From Cytophagaceae bacterium (GTDB lineage Bacteria; Bacteroidota; Bacteroidia; Cytophagales; Spirosomataceae), in NCBI GenBank assembly GCA_005791165.1, contig SXXW01000030.1, positions 1 through 64,000 on the forward strand: 64,000 nt of DNA, written 5' to 3'. The position numbers were made by a program, and so were the translations under genes. This document shows, one piece after another, positions 9,296-18,315 of this stretch. A model generated the notes under the pieces. That model did not search any database. It was not told the DNA's origin and was given only the letters and a program-made list of their open reading frames with translations. The stretch's first letter is position 1; every line of letters starts with the position of its first letter.

Positions 9296-10228
9296 ATGAG
9301 CTCTCCTAAAAAAGTCTTTTTGTGCATCGCCATGGACGGAGATTTGGGTGACATGGTTGCCTCGGAGCCTATATTGCCTCGCTTGAATCAAAAATTTGGG
9401 AACACATACATCACTTGGATCACAAGTAAAAAGCACTTCCCCATCTTTGAAAATCATCCACTTGTCGACCAGCTTGTGGATCAAAAGTATACTCTACTCA
9501 GTTATTTACTTCAAAAATCGAATCCATTCCATCAATATTATAATTTACACTTAAGTGGTTTTAGAAAAGATGAGAAGACAGGAGTTTCAATTTCGAATGC
9601 TAAGGCAGATGAATTAGGCATCGATTTGTCGAATTACTACGATCAAAATAATTTATTGGAAATAGCCTTAAAGCTTTGTGATTTGCCTATTGAAGATGTA
9701 CAACCATATATTTATTTAGATGAAATACCCTATAAAGTCCCCTTCCAAAAACCCTATTGGGTTATTCATGCTAAATCCAATGCAGGATTTCGAGATTGGA
9801 CGGATGAAAATTGGTGTTATTTATTGACGAAAATAATCGCGAAGTGGAATGTAAAGATCATTGAAATAGGTCATGTAAACCCATTGAATTTTACCCATGA
9901 AAATTTCATTAGTTTAGTTGGAAAAACCAGCCTTCAAGAAACAATGAAGATTATGAAAGGGGCCTCATTTTTTATCGGATTGGATTCAGGACCAACCCAT
10001 TTGGCGAATGCTTTTATGTTGCCAGGTTTAATTTTAAATGGTGAATTTTTGAAATTTAAAACTTATATGTCATATTCGGGGATGTATAAAAATAGTCAAA
10101 AAGTCAAAGTACTTTTTAACGAAAGCGGTATGGCTAAAGATTTGCCATTTGACGTAGTTTGGGAAGAACTTATTAAATTAAATGATTCAAATATTCAGCA
10201 TTTTGCCAATAAAAATGGCTCAAAATAA
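9296..10228 (+). CDS. Glycosyltransferase family 9 (heptosyltransferase)-like protein
   Basis: FLCIAMDGDLGDMVASEPILPRLNQKFG and SFFIGLDSGPTHLANAF, typical of the GT9 fold. ORF open from TTG at 9212. Confidence 0.7.
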   Translation: MSSPKKVFLCIAMDGDLGDMVASEPILPRLNQKFGNTYITWITSKKHFPIFENHPLVDQLVDQKYTLLSYLLQKSNPFHQYYNLHLSGFRKDEKTGVSISNAKADELGIDLSNYYDQNNLLEIALKLCDLPIEDVQPYIYLDEIPYKVPFQKPYWVIHAKSNAGFRDWTDENWCYLLTKIIAKWNVKIIEIGHVNPLNFTHENFISLVGKTSLQETMKIMKGASFFIGLDSGPTHLANAFMLPGLILNGEFLKFKTYMSYSGMYKNSQKVKVLFNESGMAKDLPFDVVWEELIKLNDSNIQHFANKNGSK

Positions 10229-10271
10229 CTAGAAATTGATAAAAAATAAAAAAATAAAAAAACCTAAAATT

Positions 10272-11699
10272 ATGGATATAACTAGACGAAGTTTTTTGGA
10301 AAAAAGTGCCCTAGCAGGTAGCTTTTACATTGTTCCTAGGCATGTGTTAGGAAAAGGCTTTCGCGCTCCCAGTGATCAATTGAATATCGCTGGCGTGGGG
10401 ATTAATGGTAAAGGGATGTCGGACGTAAATAATGCCTATAACGAGGGTGTTAATAATATTACAGCTCTTTGCGACGTGGATTTGACTCGTGCAAAACCAT
10501 TGTTTGAGAAGTTTTCAAAGGCGGGTCGCTATCAAGACTGGCGCGTTATGCTTGAAAAAGAAAAGAATATAGATGCGGTGACCATTTCAACGCCAGACCA
10601 TAACCATGCGGCTATCGCCATGGCTGCGATGCAATTAGGCAAACACGTATATGTTCAAAAGCCGATGGCTCATAATATTTTTGAGGTACGCACCATGACT
10701 GAAGCGGCTAGAAAATATAAAGTAGTTTCTCAAATGGGAAATCAAGGGGCTTCTAGTCCGGGGACCCAACAAGTTGTCAAATGGTTTGAGGAAGGTTTAA
10801 TTGGCAAAGTTCACACGGTCAATATCTGGACGAATCGCCCTATTTGGCCTCAGGGAATTCCCGTTCCTACTGGCAAGCATGAAAAACCTTCGGACATCGA
10901 TTGGGATGTTTGGTTGGGACCTGCTTCATTAATCGATTATAATCCAGCTTATCATCCATTTAAGTGGAGAGGTTGGTGGAATTTTGGTACAGGTGCTTTG
11001 GGTGATATGGGTTGTCATTTAATCGACGGGCCATTTAGAGCACTTGGGTTAGGGTATCCTACGGAAGTTGAAGCGAGTGTAGGCTCCGTTTTTGTTGCAG
11101 GAAACCAACCTGAATATATACCAGAAGGTTGCCCGCCATCTGCCGCAATCCAATTGAAATTTCCAGAGTCAAAGAAGAATAAATCAGCCGTTACGATGAA
11201 TTGGACGGATGGCGGTATTCGTGGATTCCACCCAGATTTGATACCTGCAGATGATTCGATAGGAACCGCTGATAATAGTAATGGAGTAATCATGATGGGT
11301 TCTAAAGGAGTTTTGGTCCATGCAACCTATGGGTTAGAACCTCGTATTTACCTAAATAATGGAACGAAAATAGAGATGCCAAAGCAAGAGCCAAACAACT
11401 TAAAAGAGTATGGCCATCAAGCGATGTGGGCGGAAGCTTGCAAGGCAGGATTTAATAGTGCAGCGCATGAAAGTTTATCTTCGAAGTTTGATTTTGCGGG
11501 TCCATTATCAGAAACTGTATTGATGGGAAATTTAGCTATTCGTAGTTTCAACGTGCGCACGCCGATTCCAAACACAAATAGATTCACATATCCAGGTCGC
11601 AAGAAATTGCTTTGGGATGGTAAAAACATGAAGATTACTAATTTTGAAGATGCCAATCAATTTGTTAAGCGCGAGTATCGTGCCGGTTGGAAATTGTAA
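10272..11699 (+). CDS. Gfo/Idh/MocA family oxidoreductase with Tat-like signal
   Basis: TRRSFLEKSALAGSFYIVPRHVLGKG; STPDHNHAAIAMAAMQLGKHVYVQKPMAHNIFEVR. ORF extends from 10236. Confidence 0.92.
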   Translation: MDITRRSFLEKSALAGSFYIVPRHVLGKGFRAPSDQLNIAGVGINGKGMSDVNNAYNEGVNNITALCDVDLTRAKPLFEKFSKAGRYQDWRVMLEKEKNIDAVTISTPDHNHAAIAMAAMQLGKHVYVQKPMAHNIFEVRTMTEAARKYKVVSQMGNQGASSPGTQQVVKWFEEGLIGKVHTVNIWTNRPIWPQGIPVPTGKHEKPSDIDWDVWLGPASLIDYNPAYHPFKWRGWWNFGTGALGDMGCHLIDGPFRALGLGYPTEVEASVGSVFVAGNQPEYIPEGCPPSAAIQLKFPESKKNKSAVTMNWTDGGIRGFHPDLIPADDSIGTADNSNGVIMMGSKGVLVHATYGLEPRIYLNNGTKIEMPKQEPNNLKEYGHQAMWAEACKAGFNSAAHESLSSKFDFAGPLSETVLMGNLAIRSFNVRTPIPNTNRFTYPGRKKLLWDGKNMKITNFEDANQFVKREYRAGWKL

Positions 11700-11704
11700 T
11701 TTCA

Positions 11705-12421
11705 ATGAAAAAAATCGTTTTTATTTTATTGATTTTGCCTTTGATTTCTTTGGGCCAACAAGCATCCCTGAAGGGTGCTTGGGGCCTAGAGAACTCGTTC
11801 GGTCAAACGGTTTTATTGATTACAGACCAAGTATTCAGTTTGACCCAATATAATTTTATTGACAAAAAGTTCATTTCTTGCGAAGGAGGAACTTGGCGCT
11901 CTGATGGAAATAATATCTGGTTGGCCTACGATTGGTCTTCAAAGGATACTTCTAAAGTTGGCAAAGAAATTAAAGTTTCGGTCGCTCTGTCCTCAGGCCA
12001 ATTAAATTTCGGTTTATTGAATCTACCTTTGAAAAAGCTAGATCAAGGAACCCCTGGGGCTTTACAAGGCGAATGGATCATCTCAGGAAACTACACTAAT
12101 GATGTTGTTTCCAAAAGGCCGAGCCCCTTTTATCCGCGTCGGACCATGAAGATTTTAACGGGAAATCATTTCCAATGGATTGCCTTTAATGTAAAAACCA
12201 AGGAGTTTTTTGGCACAGGCGGTGGAACGTATACGACTTCAGCTGATGGAAAATACGTGGAAACGATTGAGTTTTTTACCAAAGCCGCTTCAAGCATTGG
12301 CAAAAGTGTGGAGTTTACTTATACTTTTAAAGACGGAGATTGGCGACATAAAGGGCAAAAATCAACTGGCGGGCCGATGGATGAATGTTGGACCCCGAGA
12401 AAATTTTACATTAAAAATTAA
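11705..12421 (+). CDS. Secreted hypothetical protein with two lipocalin-like repeats
   Basis: Signal peptide MKKIVFILLILPLISLGQQ; two similar halves (LKGAWGL...ISCEGGTWRS and LQGEWIISG...FFGTGGGTYTTS). Confidence 0.65.
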   Translation: MKKIVFILLILPLISLGQQASLKGAWGLENSFGQTVLLITDQVFSLTQYNFIDKKFISCEGGTWRSDGNNIWLAYDWSSKDTSKVGKEIKVSVALSSGQLNFGLLNLPLKKLDQGTPGALQGEWIISGNYTNDVVSKRPSPFYPRRTMKILTGNHFQWIAFNVKTKEFFGTGGGTYTTSADGKYVETIEFFTKAASSIGKSVEFTYTFKDGDWRHKGQKSTGGPMDECWTPRKFYIKN

Positions 12422-13324
12422 TTAAATTCTGAGCCATTCAGTAGGAATTAAATCCTTGGTTTGAGCATTCATTTTTTGGTCGACAAACCACATGTTAGGC
12501 GCTATAACAATCTTTTCTGGATTTTGATTTAGCCAAGCGCCCCACCAACTAAACGTACTGTTTGCAATGATTTGATGCTTGCAATGACTCATTAAAATCA
12601 AGTCTAAGTAATTATGAGCATCGTCATTTTGAATCATAAATTCGGTTGGAAAATCACTTTTGAAATTTTCTTTCACCCATTTGATGTCATCTGAAAACAC
12701 AAACAATTCTAGATTAGGATGCTGAGATGCTATCATTTCAATCGCTCTTTGATAATAGTCAAGGTCTAATCCTCCATGTATTTTATGGTGAATTTTTCCA
12801 GCCATTTCAATGCCATGCGTTCTTCTGATGTGTAATGAAACAGATGTGACCTCGGACATTTTTTTTGAAATCAGGGCATTTTCATTTTGTAATGGAGCCT
12901 TTAATTGGATATCATTTACTATTTCATCCCTAATATCATTAAAATATTTTTCGCTTTGCCAATATCCATCTAGATAGGCATGCTTTGTTTTAACTTCAAT
13001 GGAATCATCATACTCAAGGTTTTTCTCTCTGATTAAATGCCAATCATGTCTTTTTAGCCCTATTAAATAGTTTTTAATTTTTCCTTGCCAATGTTTTTTG
13101 TTAATGCTCAAATGGTCAAAATCAATGGAAATTGGATCGTTTTTTAAAAGATTTTCTTGGATGTTGAAAGGAGATAGATTGTAACTTCTTCCATAAGGAT
13201 CATTTTTAAATCCATACTCCATTTCTAAGTATAACTTCTGATTTTTCTTGAGCGAAATTTTTTTGCCAAAAGCATATTGGAATAATTGATTCCCTAAGCC
13301 GCCAAAAAGTTTAACTACAATCAT
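12422..13324 (-). CDS. Alpha-1,2-fucosyltransferase-like glycosyltransferase (GT11)
   Basis: VVKLFGGLGNQLFQYAFGKKI, SLHIRRTHG, IIANSTFSWWGAWLN: GT11 hallmarks. Confidence 0.88.
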   Translation of the reverse strand: MIVVKLFGGLGNQLFQYAFGKKISLKKNQKLYLEMEYGFKNDPYGRSYNLSPFNIQENLLKNDPISIDFDHLSINKKHWQGKIKNYLIGLKRHDWHLIREKNLEYDDSIEVKTKHAYLDGYWQSEKYFNDIRDEIVNDIQLKAPLQNENALISKKMSEVTSVSLHIRRTHGIEMAGKIHHKIHGGLDLDYYQRAIEMIASQHPNLELFVFSDDIKWVKENFKSDFPTEFMIQNDDAHNYLDLILMSHCKHQIIANSTFSWWGAWLNQNPEKIVIAPNMWFVDQKMNAQTKDLIPTEWLRI

Positions 13325-13436
13325 ACGTTTTGTCTAGAATAATATAAATTCAAAATTAGTTAAATAATTAAACTTGACTCAATTATTAATTTTCACAATT
13401 TTTTATTTAGCTTTAAAAGTTCAAATTCTAAACCTA

Positions 13437-14891
13437 ATGAAAAAGAAAAAAACAGTGGACTCCCGTCGGGAGTTTTTGAAATCAGCCTCCTTAGCATCTG
13501 CAGGATTCATGATTGTCCCTCGTCACGTATTAGGCGGTAAAGGTTTTTTAGCACCTAGCGATAAATTGGTCGTTGCTGGTATCGGAGCCGGTGGAAAAGG
13601 TAAATCAGATTTAAAATACTTTTACGATAGCGGTAAAGCAGATATTGGTTACTTATGTGATGTAGATGATCGCATGGCAAAAGATTCAATTGCTGCTTAT
13701 CCAAAAGCAAAATACTATAAAGATTGGCGTAAAATGATGGAAGTGGAATCGAAGAATTTCGATGCTGTTTCTGTTTCTACTCCGGATCATAACCATGCGG
13801 TTCAAGCTATGGCTGCTATGCAATTAGGCAAGCACGTGTATGTGCAAAAGCCAATGACTCACGATATTTTCGAGGCTCGTATGTTGACCCAAGCGGCTGC
13901 AAAATATAAAGTAGTGACTCAGATGGGTAACCAAGGTAGCTCTGGAGACGGGGTACGCCAATTGGTAGAATGGTATGACGCAGATATTATTGGGGATGTT
14001 CATACTGTTCAAATTTGGACAAACAGACCTATTTGGCCACAAGGTATTCCTTGGCCTTCCACTAAGCCTGCAGTTCCTGCTGGATTAGATTGGGATTTAT
14101 GGTTAGGTACGGCACCTCAAAAAGATTATGTTGAAAACTTGATTCCAGGTTCATGGCGTGGTTGGTGGGACTATGGTACAGGCGCTTTAGGTGATTTAGG
14201 TTGCCACTTAATGGAAGCTCCTTTCCGTGTCTTAGGTTTGAAATACGCATCTGATGTTCAAGCTAGTGTAAGTAGTGTATTTACAGCTTTTGGTAAAAGA
14301 GGTGTATTCTTAGATTCTTGCCCTCCATCAAGTCATGCAACATTGACTTTCCCTAAGACAGATCGTACAAAAGGACCTGTAACTATGCATTGGATGGACG
14401 GTGGAATTAAGCCTGAGCGTCCAGAAGAATTAGGACCGGACGAAATGTTTGGTGATGGTAATTCGGGTATCTTGTTTATTGGAACCAAAGGTAAAATGAT
14501 GGCTAGTGAATATGCGGCTAATCCTCGTTTATTGCCTTTATCAAGAAATCAAGAAGTTAAAGTTCCTCGTAAATTGGAACGTGTTCCAGGCAGTGCAGAC
14601 GGACATTATGCACAATGGGTGGAAGGTGCTATTGCTGGATACGGTAAAAAACAATTAAGTTCGCCATTTGATTTAGCAGGTCCTTTGACTGAGGCGATCT
14701 TAATGGCTAATCTAGCTATTCGTGTGGCCGATATGCCTTTCCCTCGTAAAACAGGAAACGGAATGTATTATCCAGGTTCAAACACAAAATTACTTTGGGA
14801 TAACCAAAATATGCGCGTGACTAACTTCGATGCGGCTAATCAATTCGTTAAGCGTCAGTATCGTGCTGGTTGGGGTGAATTAACACTTTAA
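13437..14891 (+). CDS. Gfo/Idh/MocA family oxidoreductase with Tat-like signal (paralog of the 10272 gene)
   Basis: SRREFLKSASLASAGFMIVPRHVLGGKG; STPDHNHAVQAMAAMQLGKHVYVQKPMTHDIFEAR; IWTNRPIWPQGIPWP. ORF extends from 13374. Confidence 0.92.
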   Translation: MKKKKTVDSRREFLKSASLASAGFMIVPRHVLGGKGFLAPSDKLVVAGIGAGGKGKSDLKYFYDSGKADIGYLCDVDDRMAKDSIAAYPKAKYYKDWRKMMEVESKNFDAVSVSTPDHNHAVQAMAAMQLGKHVYVQKPMTHDIFEARMLTQAAAKYKVVTQMGNQGSSGDGVRQLVEWYDADIIGDVHTVQIWTNRPIWPQGIPWPSTKPAVPAGLDWDLWLGTAPQKDYVENLIPGSWRGWWDYGTGALGDLGCHLMEAPFRVLGLKYASDVQASVSSVFTAFGKRGVFLDSCPPSSHATLTFPKTDRTKGPVTMHWMDGGIKPERPEELGPDEMFGDGNSGILFIGTKGKMMASEYAANPRLLPLSRNQEVKVPRKLERVPGSADGHYAQWVEGAIAGYGKKQLSSPFDLAGPLTEAILMANLAIRVADMPFPRKTGNGMYYPGSNTKLLWDNQNMRVTNFDAANQFVKRQYRAGWGELTL

Positions 14892-14910
14892 TCACATCCT
14901 TCTTTTGAAA

Positions 14911-14940
14911 AAGACCCACAGAAATGCGGGTCTTTTTTTT
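14911..14940 (+). terminator. Rho-independent terminator
   Basis: AAGACCC-acagaaatgc-GGGTCTT followed by T8, 20 nt after the Gfo/Idh stop. Confidence 0.9.
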
Positions 14941-15057
14941 GCTCACCATATATTAATCCCATCTGCTTTTAGGGATTTTTAATTTCAGTGGAACTATATC
15001 TGTTACATTAAAGCAAGTATAAACCTAAGCTCAGAAGGGAATTGATTTTCAATAAAT

Positions 15058-15078
15058 TTTTCATTTAAACAATGAAAA
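15058..15078. promoter_or_regulatory. Operator-like perfect inverted repeat TTTTCATT-taaac-AATGAAAA
   Basis: 8-bp perfect arms with a 5-bp spacer, about 80 nt upstream of the start codon at 15158. Confidence 0.45.
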
Positions 15079-15157
15079 GTAATATTTCTTTGTTGAGTTA
15101 AAATTTATCCTTAATTTAATATTTCAAAAACCTATTTACTTATAAAAATTATTCAAA

Positions 15158-18100
15158 ATGTCCTCTAAAATAAAACTCGGACTGATACTTATTGTAATCT
15201 CAGTTTTTACGATTAGTTTCTTTCAGCCACAGGCTCCCACTTTTTTATCGATTAATAAAAATACGAAGATCGCTTTAGTTGGTGGTAATTTAGGTTCTCG
15301 CATGATTAATTATGATCATTTTGAGACAGAATTACATCTTCGCTATCCAGAAAATAATTTAATGGTTCGCAATATGTGTGATGGGGGCGACACTCCAGGA
15401 TTCCGACCACACTCAGCTAGATTTGCACCTTGGGCTTTTCCAGGAGCGGAAAAATTTCAATCAGAATTTGCTAATCCCTCACAAAGTGAAGGTCATTTAG
15501 AAACCCATGACCAATGGATGAGCCGTTTAAAAATGGACGTTGTGATCGGATTTTTTGGATATAGCGAATCCTACGAAGGGAAAGCTAATATTGCAAATTA
15601 TAAGGCTGAATTAGAGGCATTTATCAAGCATACATTGGCCCAAAAATACAATGATGTTTCAGCGCCCCAGCTTGCCATTGTATCTCCAACGGCCTTTGAA
15701 GATTTAAGTGCTAAAATAGATTTACCTAATGGTAGCGTACAGAACGCAAACATTGCTATATATACTCAGGCGATGAAGGAAGTGTGCGAAAAGAATAATG
15801 TGTTATTTATCAATGCTTATGATGCATCCAAAAAATGGTATGTAGAATCTAAAGAAGATTTAACGATCGATGGGTTCCAACTTAACAATGCTGGATATAA
15901 AAAATTAGCTTTATTGTTGGCAGATCAAGTTTTTGGAAAGAAGAAACCAGTGATTGAATCAAAAAGAGCAGATGTTTATGCAGCTGTTGCAGAGAAAAAC
16001 TGGATGTGGCATACCGACTATAAAATTCCGAATGGGGTTCACGTATATGGTCGCCGTTACAATCCGTTTGGACCGGATAATTACCCTGCTGAAATTGAGA
16101 AAATTCGTCAAATGACGGATAATCGCGAGGCGGCGATCCAAGCATCAATTAAAGGCATCAAGTATGATTTGGCCGCAGCCGATGCTAAAACACGTCCTTT
16201 GGATCCTGTAAAAACTAATTTCAATCCTGATAAAAATGGTAGCTTAAAATATTTGTATGGAAATGATGCGTTAAATGCAATTAAAGTAGCTCCGGGATAT
16301 AAAATTGAATTGTTTGCCTCAGAAGAGGAATTTCCGAATTTGGCTAAACCGGTTCAAATGACTTTCGATAATAAAGGGCGTCTTTGGGTTGTTTGTATGC
16401 CTTCTTATCCACATTATAAGCCGGGTGATGCAAAGCCCAACGATAAAATCATTATTCTTGAGGATACTAATCAGGATGGAAAAGCGGATAAGGAAACGGT
16501 ATTCGCAGATGGTTTACACGTTCCGGTTGGGATGGAAATAACCGAATTTGGTGTATTTGTAAGCCAAGGAACCAATTTGGTTTTATTGAAAGATACCAAT
16601 GGGGATGATCATGCAGATACGAAAGAAGTTATTTTAAGTGGTTTTGATGACCATGATACGCATCATGAAATTTCAGCCTTTGTAACGGATGAATCGGGTG
16701 CTATTTACATGGGAGAAGGGGTATTTTTACATACAAATGTGGAGACACCTTATGGAACTGTACGTGCTACTAACGGTGGTTTTATGCGTTACAATCCTGC
16801 AAGGCATCATTTAGAGCGTGTAGCTCAGCTGTCTATTCCTAACCCGTGGGGAATTGCGTTTGATAGATGGGGACAAAACTTTTTTGCCGAAACTTCGGGT
16901 CCAGATATGCGTTGGATGATGCCTGGGTCAACTAAAAATCGGTATGGACAAACGGGTCATAAGTCATTTACCTTGATCGAGGAAAAACATTTAGTTCGTC
17001 CTACTTCTGGTTTAGAGTTTATATCAAGCCGTCATTTCCCTGATAATGTTCAAGGAGATTTCTTAATAAATAATACGATTGGATTTTTGGGAATGAAGCA
17101 ACACCAATTGACAGATGATGGAACAGGATATAAATCTAAGCACCGCCAAGATTTGATTGTTGGCCTAGATCGTAATTTTCGCCCTGTCGACATGGAATTT
17201 GCGCCTGACGGCTCACTTTTTGTGATTGACTGGCACAATATTTTAATTGGTCACATGCAACATAATGCCCGTGATCCATTGCGCGATCATACTCATGGAC
17301 GTGTCTACCGAGTAACGTATCCTTCAAGACCTTTAGTGACGCCTGCGAAAGTATATGGTGCGTCGATTGATCAGTTATTAGAAAATTTAAAATTACCTGA
17401 GTATAGAACTCGTTACCGTGTGCGTAGAGAGCTTCGTGGACGTAAGGCTTCAGAGGTATTGGCTAAAGTTACGGCTTGGGTAGCACGTCTAGACAAGACA
17501 GAAGCTGATTATGAGCATCATGTGTTAGAGGCATTGTGGGTAACTTGGGGTTTAAATAAGGTGGATCAAAAATTATTAAACCAATTACTAAAAGCGAAAG
17601 ATTATCATGTTCGTGCAGCTGCTGTTCGTGTTTTACGTTATACAGGCCACCAGGTGAAAAATCAATCAGCATTATTAGCTAAGGCTGTTGAAGATGATCA
17701 TGGTCGGGTACGTATGGAGGCTTTTGTCGCTGCATCTTGGTTGCCTAAAGAAACGGCTTTGCCTATATTAGACTTGGCAAAAAAACATCCTTTAGATCCT
17801 TGGATGGAAAAACCACATGAAATAGCTGTCGCTCATGCAAGTGGAATAAATGTGGTTAGAAAAAAAGAAGCTCCTTTGGTTTCAACGCTAAAAGGTAAAG
17901 ACTTAGAATTGTTTACTGAGGGGCAAAAATGGTACGCTAAAGAAGGATATTGTAATACTTGTCACCAGACCAATGGAAAAGGACTACCTGCTTCAGGTTT
18001 TCCTCCATTAGCAAATTCGATTTGGGTTACCGGAAACCAAGAGCGTTTGATCAAATTAGTGATCAAGGGAATTATGGGACCTATGGAATTAAATGGTGTA

Positions 18101-18313
18101 AAATATGCGGGCCAAGTTCCAATGACTCCTTATGGCGGTTTAATGTCGGACAAGGATATTGCAGCAGTCCTTACCTATGTTCGAAATTCATTTGGCAATA
18201 AAGCCTCGGCTATCGATCCTGAAAAAGTAAAGGAAGTCCGTGCTAAAATTGCGTATAAGCATGATTTATATAATGCCAATATGTTATTATCAGAACACCC
18301 TATCGAAAAATAA
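15158..18313 (+). CDS. Multidomain secreted protein: degenerate SGNH-like domain + dehydrogenase-type beta-propeller + HEAT-like repeats + c-type cytochrome (PVC-type CxxCH protein)
   Basis: N-terminal signal; SGNH-like region (IALVGGNLGSRM...DGFQLNNAGYKKL); propeller (APGYKIELFASEEEFPNLAKPVQMTFDNKGRLWVV; DTNQDGKADKETVFADGLHVPVGM); C-terminal CNTCH heme motif. Confidence 0.88.
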   Translation: MSSKIKLGLILIVISVFTISFFQPQAPTFLSINKNTKIALVGGNLGSRMINYDHFETELHLRYPENNLMVRNMCDGGDTPGFRPHSARFAPWAFPGAEKFQSEFANPSQSEGHLETHDQWMSRLKMDVVIGFFGYSESYEGKANIANYKAELEAFIKHTLAQKYNDVSAPQLAIVSPTAFEDLSAKIDLPNGSVQNANIAIYTQAMKEVCEKNNVLFINAYDASKKWYVESKEDLTIDGFQLNNAGYKKLALLLADQVFGKKKPVIESKRADVYAAVAEKNWMWHTDYKIPNGVHVYGRRYNPFGPDNYPAEIEKIRQMTDNREAAIQASIKGIKYDLAAADAKTRPLDPVKTNFNPDKNGSLKYLYGNDALNAIKVAPGYKIELFASEEEFPNLAKPVQMTFDNKGRLWVVCMPSYPHYKPGDAKPNDKIIILEDTNQDGKADKETVFADGLHVPVGMEITEFGVFVSQGTNLVLLKDTNGDDHADTKEVILSGFDDHDTHHEISAFVTDESGAIYMGEGVFLHTNVETPYGTVRATNGGFMRYNPARHHLERVAQLSIPNPWGIAFDRWGQNFFAETSGPDMRWMMPGSTKNRYGQTGHKSFTLIEEKHLVRPTSGLEFISSRHFPDNVQGDFLINNTIGFLGMKQHQLTDDGTGYKSKHRQDLIVGLDRNFRPVDMEFAPDGSLFVIDWHNILIGHMQHNARDPLRDHTHGRVYRVTYPSRPLVTPAKVYGASIDQLLENLKLPEYRTRYRVRRELRGRKASEVLAKVTAWVARLDKTEADYEHHVLEALWVTWGLNKVDQKLLNQLLKAKDYHVRAAAVRVLRYTGHQVKNQSALLAKAVEDDHGRVRMEAFVAASWLPKETALPILDLAKKHPLDPWMEKPHEIAVAHASGINVVRKKEAPLVSTLKGKDLELFTEGQKWYAKEGYCNTCHQTNGKGLPASGFPPLANSIWVTGNQERLIKLVIKGIMGPMELNGVKYAGQVPMTPYGGLMSDKDIAAVLTYVRNSFGNKASAIDPEKVKEVRAKIAYKHDLYNANMLLSEHPIEK

Positions 18314-18315
18314 TC

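Noticed and set aside
12210-12425. 71-aa + ORF overlapping the end of the lipocalin-like gene
   Set aside because: Alternate-frame shadow of the 11705-12421 gene.
13340-13400. AT-rich inverted repeat AATAATT...AATTATT upstream of the 13437 gene
   Set aside because: Arms are pure A/T in an AT-rich spacer; expected by chance.
15882-17672. Minus-strand ORFs within the 1051-aa fusion gene
   Set aside because: Short overlapping antisense frames without motifs; the fusion gene reads through cleanly.
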